Positions 8,756 to 17,735 of a stretch of DNA of 64,000 nt are shown here, piece by piece. This DNA comes from Psychrobacillus psychrodurans (lineage in GTDB: Bacteria > Bacillota > Bacilli > Bacillales_A > Planococcaceae). The position numbers and the translations under genes were made by a program. The notes beneath the pieces are model-generated. The model was given only the letters and a program-made list of their open reading frames with translations, was not told the origin of the DNA and did no database searches. Location: assembly GCA_900114885.1 (NCBI GenBank), contig FOUN01000003.1, forward strand, positions 306,103 to 370,102, in the 5' to 3' direction. How positions within the stretch are numbered: the stretch's first letter is position 1; each line of letters opens with the position of its first letter.

Positions 8756-10270
8756 TTACTTGTTGAAATGGTATATATTCCAAATATCAGGTGTTTCAGA
8801 GCCGATATACCAAGCAGCTGCTCCACCTAAGTTAAATTGGTTAGCAAGGTCAATACGAAGTTTGATAGATTGTTTATCCTCTACCCATATTTGGTGCTTA
8901 TCCCCGTTTGCAGTAAATTCCACATAATTTTGCTGGGTATTTTGATCCCAAACTTTTATAAGATTTTTTGAAGAGATAATTTGTTCAACCTCACCCATTG
9001 TACGGTCGATACTTTTCACTTTTTTTGTCGTTAAATTAGTAATCCATTCTCTTGTGTAGAAAGGTACCGCCAAGATAATCTTGTGAGATGGTACGTCTTC
9101 CAGTAACAGTTCAATACCTTCTTGAACCCATGGCATAGAAGCTACAGACCCCGCTATTGGACTACCTCCCCAATGCTCATCATACCCCATCATAATGATA
9201 TAGTCAGCAACCTGACCTAACGCATAACGGTCTATACTGCCAGACCAAAAAGGATCCTTGTTTTCGCGAGTAACGTCTACAGATACTTTAATTCCGTGTG
9301 GATGAAGAGCGTTTTTAAGTTCGGTTACGAAGCGGATAAAATCTTGCTTGTTTTTCGGATCGATGTTTTCAAAGTCCACATTTATTCCATCGCTTTTTGT
9401 TTGAACTAAAGAATTTTTAAGCGTTGACACTAATTTTTTGCGTTTTTCAGTATTACTTAATACCAAGTCAGTTAAAACTGGGTCGAATTTATTTCCAATT
9501 AGGGGCCAAACTTTCTTGCCTTTGTTATGTGCATCTTTCAGATAATTTGTGTCAGCTGTAATTAAAACAAAATTACCTGTGTTATTTAAAGTATACCATC
9601 TTGGTGACACCACATTTAAATTAGAGTGCTTCAATTGTTGTGAATAATTTTGCGAACTTCCGTTATACTTCCATCCCATTACGATTCGTTGCTGGTTCGT
9701 TTGTTTTAAAAGTGATTTATTAACCCAGCCTTTTTTACCACCCAACAACTGAATTTGTACGTAATAATCGGGAATGTTTAATTTTTGACCGACAATTAGG
9801 TTTGAAGATTGTAGTCTGTTCAACTTAGTTAAATCATTTATAGTTACATTGAATTTTTCAGAAATCTTCCATAAAGTATCACCATTTATAACAGTATATA
9901 GTGTATGTGTTTGTGGAATTATTAATTTCTGTCCAATTCGAATTTCTGCTGAAGTTAGCTTATTTGTCTCTTGAAGTGCACTAAGTGGAATCCCGTATTG
10001 GTTTGAAATTTTCCATAATGTATTTCCAGGACTTACAGTATGCACTATAACGGTAGATGAGTCTCCTGATGCAGTAGATAGGACAGGGAATTCTTCTCCT
10101 TTTTTTAAAGTGGTGATAACAGTCGAACCTTGTTTTGGTAAACTTAATACGCTAACGTTATCTATTTGAACAGTCCCCACTGTAAGTGAACTACCAGTGG
10201 CTGTACTTTGTATAGGGTGAGAGCTTAGAAATAAGACAAATATAATAAAAATAGGAAGTACTTTTTTCAC
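8756..10270 (-). CDS. Secreted LysM-glycoside hydrolase family 18 protein
   Basis: Exported peptidoglycan- or spore-wall-binding hydrolase, 504 residues. A signal peptide (1-24) is followed by an SH3-like segment (about 30-70). Two LysM repeats each start near HTVSPGNTLWKIS and YTVINGDTLWKIS (about 75-120 and 125-168), and a GH18 catalytic barrel spans about 195-500. The GH18 motif DGINVDFENID supplies the catalytic Glu, and the C-terminal AAWYIGSE is typical of the YaaH/YdhD spore-lytic group. LysM binds N-acetylglucosamine glycans. The start is ATG 10270 without an obvious strong ribosome site. A function in spore germination or coat is inference from the domain order. Confidence 0.9.
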   Translation of the reverse strand: MKKVLPIFIIFVLFLSSHPIQSTATGSSLTVGTVQIDNVSVLSLPKQGSTVITTLKKGEEFPVLSTASGDSSTVIVHTVSPGNTLWKISNQYGIPLSALQETNKLTSAEIRIGQKLIIPQTHTLYTVINGDTLWKISEKFNVTINDLTKLNRLQSSNLIVGQKLNIPDYYVQIQLLGGKKGWVNKSLLKQTNQQRIVMGWKYNGSSQNYSQQLKHSNLNVVSPRWYTLNNTGNFVLITADTNYLKDAHNKGKKVWPLIGNKFDPVLTDLVLSNTEKRKKLVSTLKNSLVQTKSDGINVDFENIDPKNKQDFIRFVTELKNALHPHGIKVSVDVTRENKDPFWSGSIDRYALGQVADYIIMMGYDEHWGGSPIAGSVASMPWVQEGIELLLEDVPSHKIILAVPFYTREWITNLTTKKVKSIDRTMGEVEQIISSKNLIKVWDQNTQQNYVEFTANGDKHQIWVEDKQSIKLRIDLANQFNLGGAAAWYIGSETPDIWNIYHFNK

Positions 10271-10814
10271 TTAAACCCATTCTCCTCTAGTTTGAAAGTA
10301 GTATTATAACTTTCATATATTACTATGTTTATAAATTAATAGATACAGGTACTTTGTGGTAAGTTCACCAATACAAAATGGGCGACAATAAGAAATGCTT
10401 ATTAACATTCGGAATCTGTGAAATGCCCACAAAAAAAGCCAACTTCCAAATAAGTTGGCTTTCAGCTTGAAGACAAAAGTATTTTTATAAACTGCTATGA
10501 GTAATAATAAATATCTTTAAAGAGGTTGCTTTATCTAAATAAAAGTATTTATAGTGGAAACCTTTAAGGAGTTGTTTATAAGGCAAGGACCACCACGAAG
10601 ACTCCTGTTGGAACAACTTGACCAATGTCTTTGCGACGAGTAACCGCAGGAGCATATGTTTTCACCGTGACGAGGAGGCTGAAGCCAAGCCCACGGAAAG
10701 CGAAGTGGTGGTCCTTGCAGATTTTAGTATACAACTCTATGCACCAAAAATTGAGTTTCTCTACAGTCTGAAAGCCAACTTCCAAATAAGTTGGTTTTTA
10801 CTTTTTCCTATATA
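10271..10814. other. Gap with duplicated terminator-like hairpin and a repeat element
   Basis: A 544-base gap without a credible gene. The near-identical hairpin GCCAACTTCCAAATAAGTTGG occurs twice on the same strand, at about 10438-10459 and 10773-10795. Between the two copies sits the 136-base inverted-repeat element at 10583-10718. The right-hand hairpin, read on the minus strand, ends the beta-helix gene. The layout suggests the repeat element was inserted or duplicated together with the hairpin. Confidence 0.6.
10583..10718 (+). repeat. Intergenic repeat family 1, copy C
   Basis: Bounded by perfect 14-base inverted ends, GCAAGGACCACCAC (10583-10596) and GTGGTGGTCCTTGC (10705-10718). The inside carries the invariant block GTCTTTGCGACGAGTAACC and CGCAGGAGCATATGTTTTC shared with copies at 36.8 and 51.3 kb. 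It resembles a MITE: no protein frame is supported. Confidence 0.8.
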
Positions 10815-12056
10815 TTAACTACGTTGGTCAGATATGGTTGCATTATTATTAGCTGCACTAAGAGCTTGAAGATTATCATATGGTGGTCCGGAAGTTGTAC
10901 CGGCAAATAATACGATATCAAACTCATTCATTGGAATACCCCATGAGTTGCCCACAAAAGTAGTGAAAGCTCTGTCTACTAAGAAAGCGCCTTTTGTGTT
11001 ATATACTACATTATTATCTATCTCGCCAGTTACATTTGGATTAATGTATATCCCGGTTCGTAATGAATAAAACGTATTTCCCTCAACGACAATGTTTATC
11101 CCGCCTGATGATACTACTGCCCGGTTTACAACCCAGTTTGACATTGGCAATGCTTGTGGTGGACCAAATATCGTATTATTTAATAAGTTTGTATTTGTAC
11201 CACCAATTTGGATGAATTCCTTTGCATATGGAATATCACTAGTTATTGTTAGACCGTTAATTGTAGTATCAGTTGCAGTAATTAATAAGGCTATAATATC
11301 TGCTTGAAGAAGAAGAGTTGTTCCAGGTTCTCCTAATAAGGTTATTCCCATTTTGTTAACTAAAATTTGGGAAGTGATTAGATATGTGCCACTTAAAATA
11401 TGCACGGTTCCTCCAGGATTAACAGCTGCAACTCCATCGGTAATAGTTCCAAAAGGATTTGCAATACTCCCATCTCCTCCAACTGCTCCTGCACTTACGT
11501 AAATATTGTTTGGATCAACAAGCTCATTTATTGCTGCATCTAGGGATGCTTGGACACTTGCAATGGAAGGGTAACCCCCAACAGGTCTAGTATTTAGCAA
11601 TACTCCTGCTACCTCATCTCTCTGAGCTTCAGAAAGAGCGTTATAAGCTGTTAAATTTAGCCCCAAACTAGGATCTTCAATTGCTGCCCTTATTTCTGCT
11701 AATGTTTGAGCATCATTAACCGCGTCCAGAAATATATTGGAACCAGATAATACATAATCTGTTTGTACTTGTGAAATAGTTATTGTGTCATTTGTATTAA
11801 GAAGATTGTCTAACTCACTCATTTGAGCTGTTACAAATTTTACTGAACTGAAAAGATCACCTTCATAAATTGTAAAGATTGTTAGTCCATTTAAAAATAT
11901 ATTTGTGTCGCTACCATAGGTAACACTCTCTGTTTCACCAGGCTCTAGTGTAAATGTTACGGTTCCATCCTGGTTGTACGGGAATTCTCCTTCACGAACA
12001 AAGAGTGTAATTTGAAATGCTGCTAATGTGTTATTGATAAATATTTTTTCTGCCAT
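10815..12056 (-). CDS. Right-handed beta-helix repeat protein of unknown function
   Basis: A 413-residue protein. An N-terminal beta-rich domain (about 1-105, MAEKIFINNTLAAFQ) is followed by a short helical spacer (about 112-172, with LNLTAYNALSEAQRDEVA). The C-terminal half (about 180-390) looks like a parallel beta-helix: regularly spaced G-N-T-x-x and N-N-x-[FV] turns such as ILSGTYLIT and VEGNTFYSLRTGIYI. There is no signal peptide or membrane helix. AAAGGAGG precedes the ATG. Such folds often bind or cleave polysaccharide or form surface fibres. A spore-surface role is possible but not shown. Confidence 0.7.
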   Translation of the reverse strand: MAEKIFINNTLAAFQITLFVREGEFPYNQDGTVTFTLEPGETESVTYGSDTNIFLNGLTIFTIYEGDLFSSVKFVTAQMSELDNLLNTNDTITISQVQTDYVLSGSNIFLDAVNDAQTLAEIRAAIEDPSLGLNLTAYNALSEAQRDEVAGVLLNTRPVGGYPSIASVQASLDAAINELVDPNNIYVSAGAVGGDGSIANPFGTITDGVAAVNPGGTVHILSGTYLITSQILVNKMGITLLGEPGTTLLLQADIIALLITATDTTINGLTITSDIPYAKEFIQIGGTNTNLLNNTIFGPPQALPMSNWVVNRAVVSSGGINIVVEGNTFYSLRTGIYINPNVTGEIDNNVVYNTKGAFLVDRAFTTFVGNSWGIPMNEFDIVLFAGTTSGPPYDNLQALSAANNNATISDQRS

Positions 12057-12249
12057 TCAATTTCCTCCTTTCTTTTACTAGTATGAATACTAGAATTAGT
12101 AGAAAGACAAATTCTCTTTCTCTATTGCATAATATGGAAATTGATAAATTATGAATAGGCCATCTAATTTATGTTCATTGAATATTCAAGGATATATATA
12201 GTTTTTCTGAATATTTACTTTATAATAAAAAGAAAAGGAGTGGATTATT

Positions 12250-12762
12250 TTGAACGATATTTCTTCTATACACATTGATTTTATGCGAGTAGTTAGGAAT
12301 AAGTTTTTAGATTTGATGAAGGATACAGAAAAAGCAGTTGTTCAGATGGAAGAAGATAAGCTATTTTGGACACCAAATAATCATTCCAATAGTGTAGAGG
12401 TAATCATTAAGCATTTGAGTGGAAATCTGGTTTCACGATGGACAGACTTTTTGACGACAGATGGTGAAAAAACTACTAGAAATCGGGACAAAGAATTTGA
12501 AAGTACAATTGCAACTCGTGAAGAATTGATGGAAATTTGGTCGGAAGGGTGTCAGGTGTTTTTGAGTGCTCTTGATACTATTAAATCGGAACATCTGCTC
12601 CAAACCATTTATATTAGAAATGAGCCGCATACTGTAATGGAAGCTGTTATAAGAAGTCTTTCTCATACTTCCTCCCATGTTGGTCAAGTGATATACATTG
12701 CCAAACAAACAACTACTGAAGAGAAATGGACCACATTATCTATTCCCAAAAAACAAAGTTAA
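12250..12762 (+). CDS. DinB-like / DUF1572 family protein
   Basis: A 170-residue four-helix-bundle-type protein related to DinB-like metalloenzymes. Metal-ligand-type histidines are visible in IKHLSGN (about 58) and in SHTSSHVGQ (about 142-150, an HxxxH pair). Family members include thiol-dependent transferases, but the substrate is unknown. The start is TTG 12250, with AAAAGGAG 8-10 bases upstream and no better ATG. It ends 16 bases before the TTG of the GrpB-like gene, so the two are likely co-transcribed. Confidence 0.8.
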   Translation: MNDISSIHIDFMRVVRNKFLDLMKDTEKAVVQMEEDKLFWTPNNHSNSVEVIIKHLSGNLVSRWTDFLTTDGEKTTRNRDKEFESTIATREELMEIWSEGCQVFLSALDTIKSEHLLQTIYIRNEPHTVMEAVIRSLSHTSSHVGQVIYIAKQTTTEEKWTTLSIPKKQS

Positions 12763-12778
12763 TATTGGAGGATTTCTA

Positions 12779-13309
12779 TTGGAGCTAGGATTAGAAAAAA
12801 ACGAAGTGAAGTTATTTCCTTACACAGCTGAATGGAAAAAAGAGTTTAACAGAGTAAAGCAACAAATTATTGTTGTTACAGGACTTGGAGAAAACCGAAT
12901 TCAGCATATAGGAAGTACTGCCATAACTAACATGCCTGCAAAGCCAATCATAGATATATTAGTGGGAGTAGATGATATTGCAAATATAGATAAGTCTGTA
13001 TTTAAAGCCCTACAAAATATTGGATTTCTAAGACTGAGAGTAGAAAGACCGGGTGAAATAGTTCTTGCTATGTTTACAGATGGTACATATGAAATAAAAA
13101 CACATTTCATTCATATGATTGAAAATGAATTATGGAAAAACCAACTATTCTTTCATAATTATTTAAATTCCAACGCTAAAGCTAGAGATGAATACCGAAT
13201 GATCAAAGTAAACAGTGCAAAACTAAAGGATATTAATATAAATTTATATACAGATTTGAAAGAACCATTTGTAAAAAGAATATTTAATAAGCGAATTAAT
13301 AAGGGGTGA
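12779..13309 (+). CDS. GrpB / UPF0157 family nucleotidyltransferase-like protein
   Basis: A 176-residue protein with the UPF0157/GrpB signature: LFPYTAEWKKEF near the start, then IQHIGSTAITNMPAKPIIDI (about 41-60), which is the nucleotidyltransferase-like GS...D core. Its biochemical role is not established. Although the frame is open from 12698, TTG 12779 is the likely start: TGGAGGA lies 6 bases upstream and the family begins at this point. It is followed 6 bases later by the phosphatase gene. Confidence 0.85.
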   Translation: MELGLEKNEVKLFPYTAEWKKEFNRVKQQIIVVTGLGENRIQHIGSTAITNMPAKPIIDILVGVDDIANIDKSVFKALQNIGFLRLRVERPGEIVLAMFTDGTYEIKTHFIHMIENELWKNQLFFHNYLNSNAKARDEYRMIKVNSAKLKDININLYTDLKEPFVKRIFNKRINKG

Positions 13310-13315
13310 ATAGAA

Positions 13316-13906
13316 ATGATAACAAATTTATATTTTGTTCGGCATGCGCACTCTAATTATTCAGCTGATGAGTTAGGTAGACCGTTGTCGGAGCAGGGAT
13401 TAATAGATGCCAAAGAAGTAACTGATTTATTAATAGAAGAAGATATAGACATTGTTGTATCGAGTCCCTATAGGCGAGCGTTTCAAACAGTTGAAGGAAT
13501 TGCACTCCACTTAGAGCAAGAAATAGAAATTATTGATGCCTTAAAGGAACGGATCTTATCTGAACAGCCAGTAGCAAATTTCAATGAAGCAATTCTTCAA
13601 GTGTGGTCTGATTTTGATTTTTCACACCCGAGTGGAGAATCTAATCTTAATGCTCAAGCTAGAGGTGTCCACGCAACAAAAGAGATTTTGGAGAAATATG
13701 TAGGGCAAAATGTCGCAATAGGGACACATGGAAATCTAATGGTTTTAATAATGAATTACTTTGACCCTGTCTATGATTTTAGTTTTTGGAAGGAACTTGA
13801 AATGCCTGACATCTACCAACTCTCTTTTTATGAACAGCAGTTGATAGAGGTCAAAAGATTGTGTATGGAATCGAGAACAACTAGTGCCAGCAATACTACT
13901 TTTTAA
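13316..13906 (+). CDS. Histidine phosphatase family protein
   Basis: Phosphoglycerate-mutase-like phosphatase, 196 residues, cytoplasmic. The catalytic motif appears at residues 8-11 as RHAH (FVRHAHSNYS) rather than the usual RHGE/Q, with a second conserved Arg in SSPYRRAFQT (about 52) and the late His in IGTHGNLM (about 138). GAAAGGGGTGAATAG-type ribosome bases precede the ATG. It is the last of three closely spaced genes (DinB-like, GrpB-like, phosphatase). The substrate is unknown; many relatives hydrolyse small phosphomonoesters. Confidence 0.87.
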   Translation: MITNLYFVRHAHSNYSADELGRPLSEQGLIDAKEVTDLLIEEDIDIVVSSPYRRAFQTVEGIALHLEQEIEIIDALKERILSEQPVANFNEAILQVWSDFDFSHPSGESNLNAQARGVHATKEILEKYVGQNVAIGTHGNLMVLIMNYFDPVYDFSFWKELEMPDIYQLSFYEQQLIEVKRLCMESRTTSASNTTF

Positions 13907-14170
13907 CGATATGAAATAGAAAGTAACTTTTAAAGTGTGATCTTGAACAAATTGGTAGTAACTTGCTAGATCAGGTATAGTCGAATAATGTAGTAGATTA
14001 ATATCTCTTGAGGAAGATATAACACAACTAATGGAAAAAGGGGTTACCCATGGATTATATGTAGATTTTTAACTCGATTTTTTGGAATGTCAAATTACAG
14101 AATATTAAAATTAGTATAGAGAGTTACAAAAATAACTTACTTTTTCATACGATAAACGCCTAAAATAGAA
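13907..14170. other. Gap with no supported gene
   Basis: AT-rich, with a short broken stretch around 14010-14072 that reads EDITQLMEKGVTHGLYVDF before a stop. It may be the relic end of a gene, but nothing else supports this. The toxin promoter begins just after it. Confidence 0.35.
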
Positions 14171-14177
14171 CGTATGT

Positions 14178-14187
14178 GTGGTATAAT
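14178..14187 (+). promoter_or_regulatory. Extended -10 promoter of the type I toxin mRNA
   Basis: TGTGGTATAAT contains an extended -10 (TG-n-TATAAT, TATAAT at 14182-14187). No good -35 is present, which is usual for extended -10 promoters. The transcript would start near 14194. Confidence 0.6.
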
Positions 14188-14270
14188 TAAGTATATAGAT
14201 TGATGATCTCATGGGTGGACGGCACTTTTTCCTTTCTGTTTAATGACTGATACAGAAGGGGGTGCTGCTT

Positions 14271-14366
14271 TTGACGATATTTGAATCTCTCGTAATTATG
14301 ATCAGTTTTTCTTCACTGATCATTGCATTGATTACGCTGACTTTTTCAATGACACGAAAAAAGTAA
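14271..14366 (+). CDS. Holin-like type I toxin peptide
   Basis: A 31-residue hydrophobic peptide starting MTIFESLVIMIS and ending with the charged tail MTRKK. One membrane helix spans residues 5-26. It matches the putative holin-like toxin family (Hol_Tox), whose members open with MT-x-FE-x-L and carry a basic tail. TTG 14271 lies 7 bases after a very strong AGGGGGTG. The ribosome site is partly held in a hairpin: CCTTTCTGT (14231-14239) pairs with ACAGAAGG (14252-14259) with one bulge, a common safeguard in type I toxin mRNAs. A convergent RNA covers its 3' region. Toxicity itself is inferred from the family. Confidence 0.82.
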   Translation: MTIFESLVIMISFSSLIIALITLTFSMTRKK

Positions 14367-14495
14367 TCCACCTGTGAGTTAGCGCTCGGATGGATTACTT
14401 AATCTACTTTGCCGACACCCTTGAAGGGAATCAGTCTATTTTACCGATTGGGTGCTACTAACATCCAGTCGGCATTTTATTGTATACCTGTATTT
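14356..14495 (-). ncRNA. Antisense RNA antitoxin (predicted)
   Basis: About 140 bases, starting 6-7 bases after the minus-strand promoter and ending at a terminator whose stem AAGTAATCCA / TGGATTACTT (14363-14400) is followed by TTTTT on the minus strand. It is complementary to the whole 3' untranslated part of the toxin mRNA. This convergent, 3'-overlapping layout is that of TxpA/RatA and BsrG/SR4. Ends are estimates. Confidence 0.72.
14410..14481 (+). terminator. Terminator of the toxin mRNA
   Basis: TGCCGAC (14410-14416) pairs with GTCGGCA (14468-14474), with an inner CACCC/GGGTG stem, followed by TTTTATT. Confidence 0.75.
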
Positions 14496-14500
14496 CCTTT

Positions 14501-14529
14501 ATTATACCAACTATCCTGAAGGGAATCAA
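14501..14529 (-). promoter_or_regulatory. Strong promoter of the antitoxin RNA
   Basis: On the minus strand: TTGATT (14529-14524), exactly 17 bases, then a perfect TATAAT (14506-14501). Confidence 0.82.
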
Positions 14530-14586
14530 CGGAGTAGTTGTTCCCAATCATATCACTGCTTCTTTTTTTGTTACATGTTTGTTTAT

Positions 14587-14817
14587 TCATTCATAATCAA
14601 TGTCATTTTCTTGTTCTATTTTTAATATATTACCTGTTCTTGCATGGATTTCTACTTCAAAAATCTGGTTGTTAGGCGACATGATGAATACTTCGTATAC
14701 TAGAATGCCATCTTCCATATCCAAATCAACGTGTACAATTTCCCCGGATATTCTCTGTAAGGCAATACTCATTGCTTGTTCTAAAGTAATCCGCTGACCA
14801 TATATTGGATTTACCAC
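14587..14817 (-). CDS. Small PepSY-domain-like protein
   Basis: A 76-residue protein with a single PepSY-like unit: an amphipathic helix (ITLEQAMSIALQRISG), strands with a V-x-VDLDMEDGILVYEV pattern, and the turn EIHARTGNILKIEQE. PepSY units often inhibit or sense proteases. There is no signal peptide. GTG 14817 has AAGGAGG 10 bases upstream. It is transcribed away from the trp leader, whose promoter starts about 70 bases further right. Confidence 0.78.
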   Translation of the reverse strand: MVNPIYGQRITLEQAMSIALQRISGEIVHVDLDMEDGILVYEVFIMSPNNQIFEVEIHARTGNILKIEQENDIDYE

Positions 14818-14885
14818 CGTTAAAAATCCTCCTTGTCTGCTTATAACCTAAGTTATGCAATTAAAGAGTAAAAGGATAAAAATAT

Positions 14886-14914
14886 TTGACAATTAAAAGT
14901 ATTCCCACTATCAT
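14886..14914 (+). promoter_or_regulatory. Promoter of the trp operon
   Basis: A perfect TTGACA (14886-14891), a 17-base spacer and TATCAT (14909-14914). Confidence 0.72.
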
Positions 14915-15030
14915 AATAGTTAACTTTTATGTTCGGATATAGGTAGAAGACGCTAAAAGTAGCGTCGCCTAAGAACAGATGAGCAGAGAATAGCACAGTA
15001 TAGCTGAGAAATTGTTTGAATAAGAATAGT

Positions 15031-15263
15031 AGCTTTAGTGGACAATATAGAGAGTCAGTGGTTGGTGAAAACTGATTTGTTACTGATGTGAATGGACTTA
15101 TGAGAGCTTCCTCGAAACACATTAAGTGTTATAGAGGCAGACGTTTTCCTACGTTACAGGAGCTTAAGCGGGAGTATTACACTCCAACTAGAGGTGGCAA
15201 CGCGGTCAATACCGTCCTCTTCCAAGGGATTTTTCTGAAATCCCTTGGAAGAGGACTTTTTTT
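15031..15263 (+). promoter_or_regulatory. T-box riboswitch, tryptophan (UGG) specific
   Basis: The conserved T-box AGAGGTGGCAACGCGG is at 15190-15205. The terminator arms GTCCTCTTCCAAGGGATTT (15214-15232) and its complement (15238-15256) are followed by seven Ts. The foot of stem I can form from AGCTTT (15031-15036) and AGAGCT (15103-15108), placing GTGAATGGAC in the specifier loop with TGG at 15093-15095. The TGGC in the T-box pairs with an acceptor end whose discriminator base is G, as in tRNA-Trp. Uncharged tRNA-Trp should favour antitermination and so expression of trpDCFBA. Confidence 0.9.
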
Positions 15264-15301
15264 ATTTTGCAAGATACGAGCAGAGCAGAGGAGAGATTGA
15301 G

Positions 15302-16333
15302 ATGAGAGAATTTATAGAAAAAGTTGAGAAGAGTGAACATTTATTGTATGAGGAAATGATTGTAGCTTCGAAGGCGATGTTTGCGGAAGATACGGAAGTA
15401 CAATATATTGTAGATTTCCTAAGTGTACTTTCCAAAAAGGGTGAGACTTCCATGGAAGTTGCTGCACTTGCAACAGTTATGAAGTCCTTTGCTATTAACT
15501 TGAATGAGCCTATTGGAGAATATATGGACAATTGCGGTACAGGTGGTGATGGCTTGAATAGCTTTAATATTAGCACTACCTCGGCCTTTGTGTTAGCTGC
15601 AGCAGGAGTTACAGTAGCAAAACATGGAAATCGAAAAATTTCAAGTAAGGCTGGAAGCACCGATGTACTGGAGGCGTTAGGGATTCATACCTCAATTAGC
15701 CCAGTAGCATCAATAGAATTACTTAAACGAGAGGGATTAACTTTTCTTTACGCACCAAATGTACATCCCAAACTAAAGAAAATTGGAATTGCCCGAAAAA
15801 TGATTGGAAAACCGACTATTTTTAATCTAGTTGGACCGTTAACTAATCCTATTAGATTACTGACACAATATACTGGGATTAATCGCTCAGACTTCACAAT
15901 GGAATATGCAGATGTATTAAGAATTTTAGGCAGAAAAAGGGCCATAGTTGTTTGTGGTGCTGGAGGGATGGATGAAGCGTCTCTGGCAGGTGTTAATCAA
16001 TTAGTCTTAGTAGATCACGGTGATTTAATACCCTTTAAGCTGACAGCAAATGATGTAGGTTTAGCTTCTGCTCCTATTTCTGCAATACAAGGAGGAGATA
16101 GTCACACAAATGCCAAAATCCTGCACAATGTTCTCAAAGGTGAAACAAGTCCCTATTTAGATACAGTTCTTTTTAATAGTGGTATTGGTTTATTTGCCTC
16201 AGGAATTGTTAGCTCGATTCAAGAAGGAGTTAAGTTGGCCAAAGATACTATCCATTCAGGAAAAGCATTAGAAAAGCTGGAAGCAGCTATAACTTTTAGT
16301 CAACAATCTGTAAGACATGAGGTGGTATTATGA
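15302..16333 (+). CDS. trpD: Anthranilate phosphoribosyltransferase TrpD
   Basis: Joins anthranilate to PRPP, the second step of tryptophan synthesis. It is 343 residues from ATG 15302, which has a GAGGAG ribosome site; the open frame further upstream lies in the T-box terminator and is not coding. The glycine-rich PRPP site NCGTGGDGLNSFNIST (about 76-91) and the KHGNR substrate loop (about 108) are present. It is the first gene of the operon: nothing resembling trpE lies between the T-box and this gene. It overlaps trpC by 4 bases (ATGA). Confidence 0.97.
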   Translation: MREFIEKVEKSEHLLYEEMIVASKAMFAEDTEVQYIVDFLSVLSKKGETSMEVAALATVMKSFAINLNEPIGEYMDNCGTGGDGLNSFNISTTSAFVLAAAGVTVAKHGNRKISSKAGSTDVLEALGIHTSISPVASIELLKREGLTFLYAPNVHPKLKKIGIARKMIGKPTIFNLVGPLTNPIRLLTQYTGINRSDFTMEYADVLRILGRKRAIVVCGAGGMDEASLAGVNQLVLVDHGDLIPFKLTANDVGLASAPISAIQGGDSHTNAKILHNVLKGETSPYLDTVLFNSGIGLFASGIVSSIQEGVKLAKDTIHSGKALEKLEAAITFSQQSVRHEVVL

Positions 16334-17121
16334 CAACAATTTTAGATAAGATATTGGATGCTAAAAAAGGGGAAATCGAGCAGATGCTTCTTCGACCGGT
16401 TTCAGATCAAGCTGAAATTATTGTCAGAAAGTCTTTGTTTGATGCACTTTATCAATCTAAAACGTTACAGGTAATTTCCGAGATTAAGCGAGCTTCTCCT
16501 TCAAAAGGATTGATAGCAGAAGGAATCAATCCTGGTGAAAAAGCAACACGATATGTTGATGCAGGAGCTGTTTGTATTTCTGTATTGACCGATACCCCTT
16601 TTTTTCAAGGAACATTTGATGATTTAGCAGAAGTTGCTCGTACCGTAGATATTCCGATACTTTGTAAAGACTTTATCATTCATCCAATCCAAATAGACTA
16701 TGCAAAGAATGCTGGAGCGTCTGTTGTTTTACTTATCGTAGCTGCACTAGAGCAGGGGATGCTTAATAGTTTATATAAATATGCAGTAAGTAAGGGTTTG
16801 GAAGTGTTAGTGGAAGTTCATGATTCTGTAGAGCTAGATCGAGCATTGCAGCTAGATGCGAAAATAATCGGAATTAATAACCGGGACCTTAGAACATTTC
16901 AAGTAGATTTATCTAGAACTGCGGAAATCGCAGCAATATTTCCGTTTGAAGAAGAGCGTGTGCTCATTAGTGAGAGCGGTATTTGGGATTCCATTGATGC
17001 TATAAAAGTAGCTAGCTATGGTGCTAGTGCAGTGCTAGTGGGGGAATCGTTAATGCGTAGTGGAGAAATTGAAAATGCTGTTCGAAGCTTACAGGTTAAA
17101 AGGGAGGTAATTACCTCATGA
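16330..17121 (+). CDS. trpC: Indole-3-glycerol phosphate synthase TrpC
   Basis: Closes the indole ring from carboxyphenylaminodeoxyribulose phosphate. It is a 263-residue TIM barrel. Catalytic or substrate residues are visible in EIKRASPSKG (about 52-61), CKDFIIHPIQ (about 113), the Glu of LVEVHDS (about 160), NNRDLRTF (about 181) and SESGI (about 212), all expected in the family. It overlaps trpD and trpF by 4 bases each, so translation is coupled. Confidence 0.97.
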   Translation: MTTILDKILDAKKGEIEQMLLRPVSDQAEIIVRKSLFDALYQSKTLQVISEIKRASPSKGLIAEGINPGEKATRYVDAGAVCISVLTDTPFFQGTFDDLAEVARTVDIPILCKDFIIHPIQIDYAKNAGASVVLLIVAALEQGMLNSLYKYAVSKGLEVLVEVHDSVELDRALQLDAKIIGINNRDLRTFQVDLSRTAEIAAIFPFEEERVLISESGIWDSIDAIKVASYGASAVLVGESLMRSGEIENAVRSLQVKREVITS

Positions 17122-17735
17122 CGAAGGTGAAAATTTGCGGGCTTATGGAGAAAGAACATGTGGAAATCGCCGTTAATGCTGGTGTTGATGCGATTGGTTT
17201 TGTCTTTGCACCAAGTAAGAGGAAAGTAACTGTTGCAAAAGCGCACGAGCTAGCCAAAGAAGTGCCTCCTAGGGTTTTGAAGATAGGAGTTTTTGTAAAT
17301 CCAACAAAAGAGGAACTAATAAATGCACTCAAAGAGGTTCCGCTTGATTATATACAATATCACGGTCAGGAAACTCCTGAATTTATACTGACAAACAATC
17401 TACCTTCAATCAAAGCATTATCGGTTCACAATGAAGAGGATGTTCTTCAGGCGAAAAAGTACGAGACAGAGTTTTATTTGTTTGATGCACCTGGTACAGA
17501 TTATCAGGGCGGTAGTGGAGAAGTATTTGACTGGCAGCTGATGGAGGTCAATGATATACCGACTGAAAAAATTATTCTAGCAGGTGGTTTGACGCCAAGC
17601 AATGTAAAAGATGCTATTGAGAGAGTAAATCCTTATATGGTAGATGTGTCTAGTGGAGTAGAACGAAATGGCATCAAAGATAAAGAACTTATTCAAGGAT
17701 TTATACATGCTGTAAAAGATAGGGGTGGGGAATGA
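17118..17735 (+). CDS. trpF: Phosphoribosylanthranilate isomerase TrpF
   Basis: Isomerises phosphoribosylanthranilate, the step before TrpC. It is a 205-residue TIM barrel, starting MTKVKICGL with the catalytic Cys in KICG and the general-acid Asp in [15 protein letters not shown] (about 124). The phosphate-binding [10 protein letters not shown] is at about 154. Here it is a separate gene rather than fused to TrpC as in enterics. It overlaps trpC and trpB by 4 bases. Confidence 0.97.
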   Translation: MTKVKICGLMEKEHVEIAVNAGVDAIGFVFAPSKRKVTVAKAHELAKEVPPRVLKIGVFVNPTKEELINALKEVPLDYIQYHGQETPEFILTNNLPSIKALSVHNEEDVLQAKKYETEFYLFDAPGTDYQGGSGEVFDWQLMEVNDIPTEKIILAGGLTPSNVKDAIERVNPYMVDVSSGVERNGIKDKELIQGFIHAVKDRGGE

